DNA from: Anaerolineales bacterium
GTDB lineage: Bacteria; Chloroflexota; Anaerolineae; Anaerolineales; UBA11579
Direction: 5' to 3'
Length of the DNA stretch: 64,000 nucleotides
NCBI GenBank assembly: GCA_016932165.1
Contig: JAFGDK010000022.1
Coordinates: 1-64,000 of the forward strand
The position numbers were made by a program, and so were the translations under genes. Below, piece after piece: positions 1-7,939 of this stretch; the stretch's first letter is position 1; every line of letters starts with the position of its first letter. A model generated the notes under the pieces. It saw only the letters and a program-made list of their open reading frames with translations, was not told the origin of the DNA and searched no databases.

Positions 1-401
1 ATTTTTTCTATTCAGTAAATTTGGATTGTAGTTACCAACAAGCCCTTGAGAAAGTAACCGAAGCTCTCAAAACAGAAGGGTTTGGTGTCCTTACCAAAAT
101 AGACGTCAAGACTACCCTGAAAGAGAAAATCGGTGAAGATTTTCGACACTACGCGATCCTGGGCGCGTGCAATCCGCCCTTGGCACATAAAGCCCTGGAA
201 AACAACTCAATGCTAGGGCTGGTACTTCCGTGTAACGTGACAGTCGAAGAATCCAAACAGGGGGCAATTGTAAATTTAATCAATCCCAATACAATGCTGC
301 TCTCCATCCCCGGATTTGAGCAGAACCAAACCCTCAAGGAAGTTGCCTCAGAAGCAACCAAAAGATTTAAACGAGTAGCTGATGCTTTAAGGTCTGGCTA
401 G
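1..401 (+). CDS. DUF302 domain protein (5' end cut by window)
   Basis: The frame is open to the window edge, so the true start lies upstream; the TTG at 21 is not needed as a start. The segment after Asp-Cys-Ser-Tyr, with QALEKVTEALKTEGFGVLT, is the N-terminal signature of the small DUF302 family. The C-terminal half, with a PCNV strand and a final amphipathic helix (ATKRFKRVADAL), also fits. DUF302 proteins are about 130 residues, so only a few residues are missing. Function is unknown; members often sit near redox or sulfur genes. Family assignment is from sequence pattern, and no function is inferred. Confidence 0.8.
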   Translation, partial: FFYSVNLDCSYQQALEKVTEALKTEGFGVLTKIDVKTTLKEKIGEDFRHYAILGACNPPLAHKALENNSMLGLVLPCNVTVEESKQGAIVNLINPNTMLLSIPGFEQNQTLKEVASEATKRFKRVADALRSG

Positions 402-421
402 CATCCCACCCATCGGTCATT

Positions 422-427
422 TATAAT
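422..427 (+). promoter_or_regulatory. -10 box TATAAT, predicted leaderless start
   Basis: A perfect TATAAT ends only 7 bases before the ATG at 435. Transcription would start at or next to the start codon, leaving no room for a ribosome binding site, and none is visible. No good -35 box is seen. Confidence 0.45.
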
Positions 428-434
428 ATGCCTG

Positions 435-1247
435 ATGGAGAATAAACCGCTTGGCAAGCTCACCAGAGGAAAAACAACCCGGAACAGACTTCGCCGCGTT
501 GATCTTTTCATCGCCAGGTACGATCCCGGGCTTCTTCGTCAGGCCGATCCTCAAAACAAAAGAAATATCTATTTAGATCTTGGATTTGGGTTTGAGCCCA
601 TCACCACCCTGGAGAGCGCTGCCCGTTTCTCCAAGCTCAATCCACAGCTTTACACCATAGGCGTAGAAATTGATCCCGAGCGGGTAGAGGAAGCGCGTCC
701 GTTTTCCACACCAAATATTGATTTTCGCCACGGTGGATTCAACCTCCCCCTTAAAGCGAATGAATCCGCCCGTCTGATTCGAGCCTTCAACGTTCTTCGA
801 CAATACGATCGCCAAGAGGTGGCTTTCGCTTATCAAACCCTGACGGCATATCTGATTGAAGGTGGCCTCCTGATGGAGGGGACCTCAGACCCTTTCGGCA
901 GGGTTTGGACAGCAAACCTGATTCGCAAGCAAAATCAGCAGCAAACTAGCTATGAAGCAATCACCTTCAGCACTAATTTTCGCCATGGTTTTGAACCTGC
1001 AAACTTTCAGCCCGTTCTCCCTAAAAACCTAATACACCTGATGAAGAATAACAACAGGATCGAAACCTTCTTCAAAGATTGGAAAGCGGCCACATTGGAA
1101 ACGATCGGATACAAACAATTTGGGCTCCGGCAGTGGTTTATCGAGTCTGTCTACCTGCTTTCTCAGCAAGGCTACCAGCTTGATCTAAGGAAAAAGATGC
1201 TAAAATCCGGATTCCTCACTTGGAAGAAACCGGGATTGAATTACTAA
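435..1247 (+). CDS. SAM-dependent methyltransferase-like protein
   Basis: This 270-residue protein has a class I methyltransferase-like core. A motif I-like segment, YLDLGFGFEP (about residues 46-55), is followed about 30 residues later by an acidic strand, GVEIDPERVEEA, which usually holds the SAM ribose. The N-terminus is basic (KLTRGKTTRNRLRR). The substrate cannot be told. No Shine-Dalgarno sequence precedes the ATG, and a -10 box lies 7 bases upstream, so the mRNA may be leaderless. The gene converges on the rhodanese gene, with a hairpin terminator between. The methyltransferase fold is fairly sure; activity is inferred only. Confidence 0.65.
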   Translation: MENKPLGKLTRGKTTRNRLRRVDLFIARYDPGLLRQADPQNKRNIYLDLGFGFEPITTLESAARFSKLNPQLYTIGVEIDPERVEEARPFSTPNIDFRHGGFNLPLKANESARLIRAFNVLRQYDRQEVAFAYQTLTAYLIEGGLLMEGTSDPFGRVWTANLIRKQNQQQTSYEAITFSTNFRHGFEPANFQPVLPKNLIHLMKNNNRIETFFKDWKAATLETIGYKQFGLRQWFIESVYLLSQQGYQLDLRKKMLKSGFLTWKKPGLNY

Positions 1248-1256
1248 CCCCTGATT

Positions 1257-1291
1257 AAAAAATGAAGTCTGCGGAAATTCCACAGACTTCA
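1257..1291 (-). terminator. Intrinsic terminator of the cytochrome-rhodanese operon
   Basis: The inverted repeat TGAAGTCTG (1263-1271) / CAGACTTCA (1283-1291) has two more G-C pairs near a small loop and one mismatch. On the minus strand it is followed by six T (A-run at 1257-1262). It lies just beyond the stop of the rhodanese gene and may also stop plus-strand transcription of the methyltransferase gene. Confidence 0.8.
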
Positions 1292-1313
1292 TATAGTTGC
1301 AAGCTAGACAGGA

Positions 1314-2890
1314 TTACGGAGAAACGTACTCGCCAACCGGGTAACCTTCAGTCGCCCAGGCTCCAAACCCTCCCTTCAAACTACCAACATCTGTGTAACC
1401 ATAAGACCACAAAACAGTTGCAGCAATCGTTGAGCGGTGCCCGCTGCCGCAGTAAACCACAATCTTGGCATCCTTGTTTGGCCAATTAGCTTTCTGAGCA
1501 ATCAACTCTTCCAGCGGAATATTAATCCAGTTCTCGCCTTCGATCACACCATTTTCTTCCAGCTCACTTGTGGTCCGGACATCAATGAGTATCACCTCTG
1601 GTTCCTCAAACAGAGTAGTGTTCAATGCTTCCGCGGTCACCACTCCCCAACCTTCAGGAAGATTGGTCAATACTTCATCAAAGTAAACAACTGTACCCGC
1701 GTCCACTTCAGCTGCATTTAACAGTTCAGCCTCAGGTTCCAGCCCTTGAACAACAGCGTAACCACCCTCCGCCCAACCGGTATAGCTACCACCCTTCAAA
1801 CCTTTCACGTCTTCCCAGCCCATCGCTTCCAGGACAGTCAGGGCGATTGTGCATCGCCAACCGCTGCCGCAGTAAGATACAATCGGGGTATCAAAGCTTG
1901 GGAGATAAGCCAAGTTGTCAGCAAGCTCACGCAGGGGGATTAAAACAGAACCTTCAATATGGCCGCTGCCTTCAACTTCGCTAACATTGCGCACATCCAG
2001 CAGGAACGGCGGATTCTCTACCAATGCAGTGTTGAGTGCGTCCAGACTAATGGTGTTATATCCTTCCATATCAGCCAGGAAGGTTGAAAAAGCAGCATCC
2101 AGGTCAGGTGCGCCGCCTACAGTCGGGTAACCAGCGGTCTTCCATTCGCCAAAACCGCCCTTCAGACTGCCAACATCCGTATAACCATAAGTCCACAGAA
2201 TGGTGGCGGCAATTGTGGAGCGGTGCCCGCTGCCGCAGTAAACAACAATCGGGGCATCTGCAGCTGGCCATTCAGCCTTGCGGTCCACAAATTCCTGCAG
2301 CGGGATATAGACTACCTCAGGAGCATCAACAGCCCCCTGAGATTCAACCTCCTCAGCGGTGCGCACATCGATCAAAACAAGGTCAGGGTTTTCAACCAGG
2401 CTTGTGTTCAGCGCTTCAGCTGTGACCACACCCCAACCCTCGGGGACATACATTTCCAAAACTTCATCAAAGTATGCCGCCACTGCTGGATCAACTTCAA
2501 CGGCGTTCAGCATCTCGGCTTCAGGTTCCAGCCCTTCAACTATCGCATAACCACCGTCTGCCCAACCGCCATAGCTGCCGCCCTTCAAGCCCTTTACATC
2601 TTCCCAGCCCATTGCTTCCAGCATGGTCAGGGCGATCGTGCAGCGCCAGCCGCTGCCGCAATAGGAAACAATCGGGGTGTCAAAGCTGGGCAGGTAAGCC
2701 AGATTGTCAGCCAAGTCACGGAGTGGGATAAGCACAGAACCTTCAATGTGTCCGCTGCCTTCAACTTCGCTAACATTGCGTACATCCAGCAGGAATGGCG
2801 GATTCTCAACCAGAGCGGTGTTCAGTGCATCCAGACCAATCGTGTTGTAGGCTTCCATGTCATCAATAAAGACATCGAACATCACATCGA
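1314..2890 (-). repeat. Tandem duplication of a two-rhodanese unit
   Basis: The coding blocks about 2101-2890 and 1314-2100 encode the same pair of rhodanese domains in the same order. Long stretches are nearly identical at DNA level, for example around the active-site loops at 2640-2810 and 1850-2020, which indicates a fairly recent in-frame duplication. Boundaries are approximate. Confidence 0.8.
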
Positions 2891-3083
2891 GAGCAGCGGT
2901 GTCAAACTCTGCTGGCTCTTCAACTGCTGGCTCCACTTCCGTTTCAGTTTCTTCAACCTGAGTGTTTTCAGTGGTGTTTTGTACCACCACTGCTGGTTCT
3001 TCCACTGCAGCTTCGCCGCCGCAGGCGCTGAGCACGAGTCCCAACAGCATGACGATTGTCATCAACCAGGTAAGCTTTTTCAT
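1314..3083 (-). CDS. Lipoprotein with four rhodanese domains
   Basis: This 589-residue protein starts with a lipoprotein signal (LVLSAC, lipid cysteine about residue 21) and an acidic Glu/Pro/Val linker to about residue 65. Four rhodanese domains follow. Their active-site loops are YCGSGWRCT (about residues 139-147 and 403-411) and YCGSGHRST (about 280-288 and 543-551), each with the catalytic cysteine persulfide site. Domains 1 and 3 are nearly identical and domains 2 and 4 are close, so a two-domain unit of about 260 residues was duplicated. The protein should be anchored outside the cytoplasmic membrane and handle sulfane sulfur (or a selenium analogue, inferred). It follows the multiheme cytochrome gene by 54 bases with no terminator between, so they form an operon. 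Its ribosome binding site is AAAGGAG. Confidence 0.93.
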   Translation of the reverse strand: MKKLTWLMTIVMLLGLVLSACGGEAAVEEPAVVVQNTTENTQVEETETEVEPAVEEPAEFDTAALDVMFDVFIDDMEAYNTIGLDALNTALVENPPFLLDVRNVSEVEGSGHIEGSVLIPLRDLADNLAYLPSFDTPIVSYCGSGWRCTIALTMLEAMGWEDVKGLKGGSYGGWADGGYAIVEGLEPEAEMLNAVEVDPAVAAYFDEVLEMYVPEGWGVVTAEALNTSLVENPDLVLIDVRTAEEVESQGAVDAPEVVYIPLQEFVDRKAEWPAADAPIVVYCGSGHRSTIAATILWTYGYTDVGSLKGGFGEWKTAGYPTVGGAPDLDAAFSTFLADMEGYNTISLDALNTALVENPPFLLDVRNVSEVEGSGHIEGSVLIPLRELADNLAYLPSFDTPIVSYCGSGWRCTIALTVLEAMGWEDVKGLKGGSYTGWAEGGYAVVQGLEPEAELLNAAEVDAGTVVYFDEVLTNLPEGWGVVTAEALNTTLFEEPEVILIDVRTTSELEENGVIEGENWINIPLEELIAQKANWPNKDAKIVVYCGSGHRSTIAATVLWSYGYTDVGSLKGGFGAWATEGYPVGEYVSP

Positions 3084-3137
3084 TCCTTTACTCCTTTTCC
3101 TTTTCTTTGTTGTTATTTGGGGTTCTCTTCAACAGTC

Positions 3138-4559
3138 CTACGGGGTGCCAAAGGGATCAGGCACTTCTTCCACAATGACTGAGAGATTCGCTTCTAATTC
3201 CTCTGGGCTCAGTTTGTCAGCTGTGAGGAAGATATCAGGATTGCCGTGGCAAGCTTCGCAAGATTCAGTCTGCGGAGTATTTAACTGGATATTATGCGGC
3301 GTGGCATATACCCAGGTGGGCAACGCGTCAAACTCTGGCAGTAGATTCTCGCCATAATAGGCGAAGATATCAGGGTCTACAGGTACGTGTCTCAGAACAA
3401 CATACTCTTCTGGCCGGTGGAAGCTTTGCAGCGGATTCCTGCCGATCACAAAGGTTCCATAGGTGCCAGCAGTCTCAAATTTCGGGTTACCGGTTTTATC
3501 ACTGATCGAAACATGGCAGCTGTCACAACTTGTATAGGTTACCGAGTGGCAAACCTGGCACTGCAATTCATCACCATGCTGGTTGTGCATCACATTTCCA
3601 TCTGAGCCGGAGACAGCCTCAGGGTGGCAATCCTTACAGTCCGGGTTTGCCGGTCCGTCATACCGGTGAACCACCTCCACTTCTGGAAGCCCCTGACCGG
3701 TATGGCACTCTTCACAATAACCAGAGGAATTATGCATTTCCATACCGCTATGACAATCTACACAAGCCATTCGACCCTGGCGGAAGTGCAGATCAGCCAA
3801 AACGTCTTCATTCTTGCCCATATACTCATTCCCCACCCGGCTGCCGTGACAGGCAGTACAGTTCCGCGTTAGCGAAGGTGTCTTGTTAAACAAATGTCCC
3901 TCAATGAAACCACCGCCAACAGATGCCGGCTGGCTGATATGGCAATCACCGCAGGTGGTATGGCAGCTGGCGCAGTGGTTCCCAAACATCTCGTCTAACT
4001 CTGGATGATCTTCACTGCCTGCCCGGGCTTCAAGTACAGTCCAGTAGCCCGCCTGAGTTTTGTGCAGGCTGTCTCGGAAATCATCCGTAATCTCTGTATG
4101 GCAGGGACCACAGTAAGCATTGAAATCCTCACTGGGGCGCGCTACCAGTCCCACGTGGGCGATTTCCTTATCTTTTTCTCCCTGCTGACCGCTGTGACAG
4201 GCTGTACAAGGGAGCTGTCCATGCAAGGTTTGACTGAATTCATCTGCCGCGATCAATACTTTTTCCCAAGGCTCCAACGGAGCCACCTCACCACCTCAAC
4301 CCGCGCCTTCGTTTTCTTCTTCCACCTCCACTACTGGGGCAGCAGTATCAATCAGACGTTCCTTGTCTGAGTGACAGGTAGAACACTCGTCAGCCATCTC
4401 AGGTACATCTGTGGGTAGAACCCATTTTGGGCTACTACTGTCAACGGTTTCTTCTGTCGCAGTTTCCATTGGAGCATTTTCAACCGTTATATTTGCACCG
4501 CAACCAGCAAAAACGGTCATCAACACAATTACAGCAAGCAGAACGAAGTTTTTTCTCAT
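3138..4559 (-). CDS. 12-heme cytochrome c lipoprotein, probable selenoprotein (in-frame UGA)
   Basis: Read from ATG 4559 with the TGA at 4298-4296 decoded, this gives a 473-residue protein. It has a lipoprotein signal ending FAGC and one CSTCH heme site before the UGA. After the UGA come eleven more CxxCH motifs: CTACH, CGPCH, CASCH, CGDCH, CTACH, CVDCH, CEECH, CKDCH, CQVCH, CDSCH and CEACH. The frame is unchanged across the UGA. The downstream part alone could only start at a GTG (4286) without any export signal, yet c-type hemes are attached outside the membrane, so separate translation makes no sense. A hairpin with a GUU loop follows the UGA, as in the two hdrA genes. The context is Gly-Ala-Gly-Sec-Gly-Gly. 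AAGGA precedes the ATG. The first gene of an operon with the rhodanese lipoprotein; a role in envelope electron transfer is inferred. The alternative is a nonsense mutation. Confidence 0.75.
4270..4284 (-). other. Candidate bacterial SECIS hairpin (cytochrome)
   Basis: On the minus strand GGCTCC-GTT-GGAGCC forms a perfect 6-bp stem with a three-base loop starting 11 bases after the in-frame TGA (4298-4296). The loop GU lies about 18 bases from the UGA, within the range of bacterial selenocysteine insertion elements. The apex TCC-GTT-GGA equals that of the hairpin in the first hdrA. Confidence 0.65.
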
Positions 4560-4583
4560 AAATCCTTCTTTCTCCAACAAAAC

Positions 4584-4601
4584 TTGTGAGGATAATCACA
4601 A
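4584..4601. promoter_or_regulatory. Rex-like (or CRP/FNR-like) operator TTGTGA-N6-TCACAA
   Basis: TTGTGAGGATAATCACAA is a perfect 6+6 dyad with a 6-base spacer. It lies two bases downstream of the cytochrome -10 box and upstream of the ribosome binding site, so it covers the transcription start, as expected for a repressor. This half-site and spacing fit the NADH-sensing repressor Rex, but TGTGA-N6-TCACA also fits CRP-type regulators. Confidence 0.7.
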
Positions 4602-4603
4602 TT

Positions 4604-4612
4604 AGTATAACA
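4604..4612 (-). promoter_or_regulatory. Extended -10 promoter of the cytochrome operon
   Basis: On the minus strand TGTTATACT reads as an extended -10 element (TGn-TATACT). No matching -35 box is clear at the usual distance. It sits directly beside the TTGTGA dyad. Confidence 0.5.
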
Positions 4613-4720
4613 AATACTTATCAATAAATTTATTTTTTCATTATTCGTTCTACTAACTAACTGCTATAAATTCTGCTTATTTATACATAAATTTATCCGA
4701 ATACATCACTATCCCCTCAA

Positions 4721-4748
4721 TAAAAAAACAGGCCGATCCTGGCCTGTT
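4721..4748 (-). terminator. Intrinsic terminator after the glycosyltransferase gene
   Basis: The stem AACAGGCC (4727-4734) / GGCCTGTT (4741-4748) has a 6-base loop and is followed on the minus strand by a T-run (A-run 4722-4728). It lies 26 bases beyond the glycosyltransferase stop codon. Confidence 0.85.
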
Positions 4749-4773
4749 CAATTGTTCCTGTATGAAAATCCTC

Positions 4774-5976
4774 TTATCTGCTCAACCGATTCCGAAGCTC
4801 GCTGATCCCTTCAGTAAAAGACTCTCGCTCCCAGATCAACCACTTATACCCGCCTCCGGTAATTCCTTTCTCAATCACTTTTCGATAATTTTCCAGCAAT
4901 TCATTCAGTGTGATTTCCCAAGTGCGCATTTCGGCCATCTTGCGCCCCTCCCTGCCGAAAGCGGCGGCCAGGTTTCTATCCTTGATCATCGGAGCAACCG
5001 CTTCAAGAATGCTTTCTTTTTGATTAGGATCATACAACCGCCCATTATAACCATCAATGACCAGGTCTGTCACGCCCCCACTGTTTGGCGCCAGCACCGG
5101 TAAGCCCGACGCCATTGCCTCAACCACCACATTGCCGAAAGTTTCTTTATCCCCGGTGAAGGTAAAAATATCACCAGAAGCATATGCAGCAGCCAGCTCT
5201 TCGCCTTTAAGATAGCCAGTGAATACAGTATCCGTTTCCGAGAACTTCTCTTCCAGATCCGCCCTGGCAGGGCCATCTCCCACAATCGCCAAACGCGCCT
5301 CGGGGTGAGCTTTCATGATCGGAAACAGCCGGTCAATCCTCTTTTCTGGCGAAACACGTCCAATATACAACAGCAAAGGCCGGTCAGGTTGGTTTGCACT
5401 TAAACGCAAGCGCATTTCCTCCGAACGTTTATGCGGTGAATATAGATCAATATCCACGCCCCCCCGCCATATCTCCACACGTTCAAAATTATGTTCGTAT
5501 AGTTGCCGGCGGGTGAATTCCGATGGACATACATTCAGATCAACCCGGTTATGAATCCAGCGAGCATAGCGGTAAATAGATTCAGAGAGGAACCCCAAAT
5601 TCCAGTGCTCGGCAAAACCCGGCACGTCTGTGTGATACGAAGCCAGGACTGGCACCTGATAAAGCTTCGCCACCCGTAGGCCTGCCAGACCAAGCGAAAC
5701 CGGGTTTACCAAATGGATCAGATCAGGTTTAAATTTATTGATTGTCCGGTCGACAAAAGCCCAGGGTGGAGATATGCTCATCTCCGGGTAGAAAGGCACA
5801 CTCATCGAATGGAATGAATACACTTTCGCACCCGCATAATTTTCGGGAGAACCGCTGGGGGCATATACAATTGCTTCGTGCCCATGAGCCTCAAGGTGTT
5901 CCAGCAATCGGCAGACTTTAACGACTATCCCATCAACCTTTGGAAGAAAGGTCTCAGTGAATATGGCTATCCGCAT
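4774..5976 (-). CDS. Glycosyltransferase family 4, SqdX/MgtA-like
   Basis: This 400-residue GT-B glycosyltransferase begins with MRIAIFTETFLPKVDGIV, the N-terminus typical of the SqdX (sulfoquinovosyltransferase) and mannosyl/glucosyl-lipid transferase group. SYHTDVPGFAEHW and HLVNPVSLGLAG continue that resemblance. The C-terminal donor-binding motif KETFGNVVVEAMASGLPV supplies the E(x7)E pair. It probably adds a sugar from a nucleotide donor to a membrane lipid acceptor. It is the second gene after a PAP2-like membrane gene, six bases apart, which supports a lipid role. Without a nearby sqdB homologue the sulfolipid assignment is only one option. Confidence 0.85.
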   Translation of the reverse strand: MRIAIFTETFLPKVDGIVVKVCRLLEHLEAHGHEAIVYAPSGSPENYAGAKVYSFHSMSVPFYPEMSISPPWAFVDRTINKFKPDLIHLVNPVSLGLAGLRVAKLYQVPVLASYHTDVPGFAEHWNLGFLSESIYRYARWIHNRVDLNVCPSEFTRRQLYEHNFERVEIWRGGVDIDLYSPHKRSEEMRLRLSANQPDRPLLLYIGRVSPEKRIDRLFPIMKAHPEARLAIVGDGPARADLEEKFSETDTVFTGYLKGEELAAAYASGDIFTFTGDKETFGNVVVEAMASGLPVLAPNSGGVTDLVIDGYNGRLYDPNQKESILEAVAPMIKDRNLAAAFGREGRKMAEMRTWEITLNELLENYRKVIEKGITGGGYKWLIWERESFTEGISELRNRLSR

Positions 5977-5982
5977 TTTGAC

Positions 5983-6612
5983 TTATGGCCTCCAGACCGC
6001 ATTCAGCACCAACCAAGTGGTCAAGATAAAGGTTGTTCCGGTCAATACACCGGCGATTGTTTGCCAGACAGTATGGCTGTGTGTGCGGATGCGCGCCCAT
6101 GCAACCAATGGTACCATCACCAGCATCGGTGCTAGCGACCACCCCAGAGCGGCAACCATAAACACCGAAAGGCCGGAAATCGCTGTGGCGTGTCCGCTGA
6201 TTTTCCAATACCTGTTAATCACGAACATGAGTGTTGACTGGATCACACCCATCACTGCAAAAGCAGCCAAAAGGAATGGTGCACCCATTACCGCCATCAG
6301 AATCACTCCCAAGAGATTCGTGCCAATGATCACCAGATATGGTTTCGTGCGATTTTCTCTGTTTGGTATGTGAAAATTTTCTATCTTACCTTGCTTCAGG
6401 AGGAGGAGCACATACCCGGTTGGCACCAGGACTACCAACATGACAAACAGAACCGCCCAGCGCCAGGCTTCCTTTGTTCCGATGAACCATGCCATCACCA
6501 AAATCCCCAACGCGGATAACAGAGGTGGGTTTAGAACATTGGAAACCAGTCGGGCAGCCTTATAATCCCAACTCTCCAGATTCTTATCTGCCTTAGTCTC
6601 AAAAGTGTTCAT
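5983..6612 (-). CDS. PAP2-like membrane phosphatase family protein
   Basis: This 209-residue protein has about five to six hydrophobic helices. Pieces of the PAP2/haloperoxidase signature are present: a basic loop KIENFHIPNRENR, then ISGHATAISG with the Ser-Gly-His core, then RIRTHSHTVWQT with the Arg and His. The final acidic residue of the usual H-x3-D pattern is a Gln here, so catalysis may be altered. The family dephosphorylates lipid phosphates at the membrane. It is co-transcribed with the glycosyltransferase that follows six bases later. A hairpin sits just before its ribosome binding site. Confidence 0.75.
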   Translation of the reverse strand: MNTFETKADKNLESWDYKAARLVSNVLNPPLLSALGILVMAWFIGTKEAWRWAVLFVMLVVLVPTGYVLLLLKQGKIENFHIPNRENRTKPYLVIIGTNLLGVILMAVMGAPFLLAAFAVMGVIQSTLMFVINRYWKISGHATAISGLSVFMVAALGWSLAPMLVMVPLVAWARIRTHSHTVWQTIAGVLTGTTFILTTWLVLNAVWRP

Positions 6613-6628
6613 ACATTAAAATCCTCAA

Positions 6629-6649
6629 CCCTCAATAAAACATTGAGGG
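6629..6649. other. Hairpin between the DUF1786 and PAP2 genes
   Basis: CCCTCAAT (6629-6636) / ATTGAGGG (6642-6649) is a perfect 8-bp stem with loop AAAAC. On the minus strand it is followed by GATTTTAAT rather than a strong T-run, and it ends about 17 bases before the PAP2 start. It may be a weak terminator of the DUF1786 unit or a 5' leader hairpin. Confidence 0.45.
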
Positions 6650-6798
6650 CTCATTAATTTTATCACGGAGAGGGCTTCCTATCTGATTTTACCTTTGATT
6701 TATGTAAAATTTTTCATTGGCTATACTTTATACGCGTTGTTTGATATCTACATCAAAAACTTCCAGCCACACCACTGATTGAGAAAGATAAGAGACAA

Positions 6799-7938
6799 TT
6801 AAGGCAGCTCCCAGGGCGGCTTTTCCCTCCCAGAACCCAGCGCAGCTTCAATTTCCTCCTGATAATCAGGGAAATGTATAGCGACCGATTTTACCAGCCC
6901 AAAACACCCGGACATCATCATATCCCCATGAGGTGTAGCGAAATGTGGCCTTAGCCGAGAATGCTGCATCATCCGCCAGCGCGGCCCAGTCACCGATACC
7001 TCAAATTCTGCGTCTTTGTCCCGCTTACCAGCCCTAGAACTTGTCAACGCGCCATGCCCGTGATCGCCAAACACCTCTCTATGGGTTAAGCACCCGTTCC
7101 CTAACCGGGTCAGTAAGCCATCGAGTTTAGCTGTATCCAACATCCCTGTGTGGTGCTCAAATACTCCTCTAATCTCCTCTCTCCACATATGGAAACCAAT
7201 TGTGTGGAAATTTCCGACGTTTGTCACCAGGAATTCATCCGCCTTTGCCACAACTCGGTCCTGCATTGCGCCTAAGACAGCTGCCGGGGCAGTATCCATC
7301 ACAACCAGGGGTAACCCTACCTCTGAAGCGCTGTGTGCCACAGCGGACATACGGGTCATAATCGCCGGGAGTTCGTCCGACAGGTAGGAAAATGCGCTTA
7401 ACAATGGCTTTTCACGAACCCGTTTGGCAATATAGTCAAACCTGAATTGCCTGTCCGAATATCCGGGCGGTGCTGCGCCATGATCAAACACCGCAATCGC
7501 AAGTACATCCAGATCCGCCAAGGAGACCCTAAATTGTTCAAATGCCCGCGCAATCATCTCAAAGTCAAAATCCTTCAAGGTGAGTCGGACCACATCGGAA
7601 GACAAAGTCTTTGCTTCATGTTCACCCGCCAACTGAATCCCAGAGGCTTGAACGATTTCCAAATCATCATTGAATGATTGCGCGGCAGACGGGACCGCAT
7701 ATACTGGAAGTCCAGCTGCCAGGTGCTCCTCAACCGCCCAATGACTCGGACCACCGCCCATTGTCACCCCGCTTAGAAAAATCCCCTTTTTCTGATGAGT
7801 CGCCTCCTTGATCCGTCTGTGAGTGATCATAGTAGGAGAAGGCTGCACCATTTTCAGGTTGTTCTCAACATCTAATTGGGTATCGAACAACAAAATATCT
7901 TGTGTGCCAGTCCCAATATCCACTGCCAATATCTTCAT
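6799..7938 (-). CDS. DUF1786 family protein (ASKHA-like)
   Basis: This 379-residue protein opens with ILAVDIGTGTQDILLFD, a phosphate-binding-1-like loop of the actin/hexokinase/Hsp70 fold. GVTMGGGPSHWAVEEHL, VFDHGAAPPGYSDR and MDTAPAAVLGAM match the DUF1786 family, which is sometimes annotated as pyruvate formate-lyase activating-like without proof. No CxxxCxxC radical SAM motif is present, so that label should not be used. It starts one base after the stop of the upstream lipoprotein gene with AAAGGA before the ATG, so the two are translationally linked. Function is unknown. Confidence 0.8.
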   Translation of the reverse strand: MKILAVDIGTGTQDILLFDTQLDVENNLKMVQPSPTMITHRRIKEATHQKKGIFLSGVTMGGGPSHWAVEEHLAAGLPVYAVPSAAQSFNDDLEIVQASGIQLAGEHEAKTLSSDVVRLTLKDFDFEMIARAFEQFRVSLADLDVLAIAVFDHGAAPPGYSDRQFRFDYIAKRVREKPLLSAFSYLSDELPAIMTRMSAVAHSASEVGLPLVVMDTAPAAVLGAMQDRVVAKADEFLVTNVGNFHTIGFHMWREEIRGVFEHHTGMLDTAKLDGLLTRLGNGCLTHREVFGDHGHGALTSSRAGKRDKDAEFEVSVTGPRWRMMQHSRLRPHFATPHGDMMMSGCFGLVKSVAIHFPDYQEEIEAALGSGREKPPWELP

Positions 7939-7939
7939 T

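Noticed and set aside
1314-2890. Near-identical repeated DNA blocks as a possible CRISPR or mobile repeat
   Set aside because: The repeats are about 790 bases, in frame and encode whole rhodanese domains, so they are a gene-internal duplication.
2223-3182. Long plus-strand frame of 319 codons opposite the rhodanese gene
   Set aside because: It is a codon-bias shadow of the repeated rhodanese gene; the protein has no motif and the minus-strand gene is certain.
4284-4298. TGA at 4298-4296 as a true stop, with a second gene starting at GTG 4286
   Set aside because: The second gene would be an eleven-heme c-type cytochrome without a signal peptide, and no ribosome binding site is placed well for it. 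Frame continuity and the hairpin favour readthrough, though a nonsense mutation is not excluded.
6799-7938. Pyruvate formate-lyase activating enzyme label for the DUF1786 protein
   Set aside because: No radical SAM CxxxCxxC motif exists; the N-terminus is an ASKHA-type phosphate loop.
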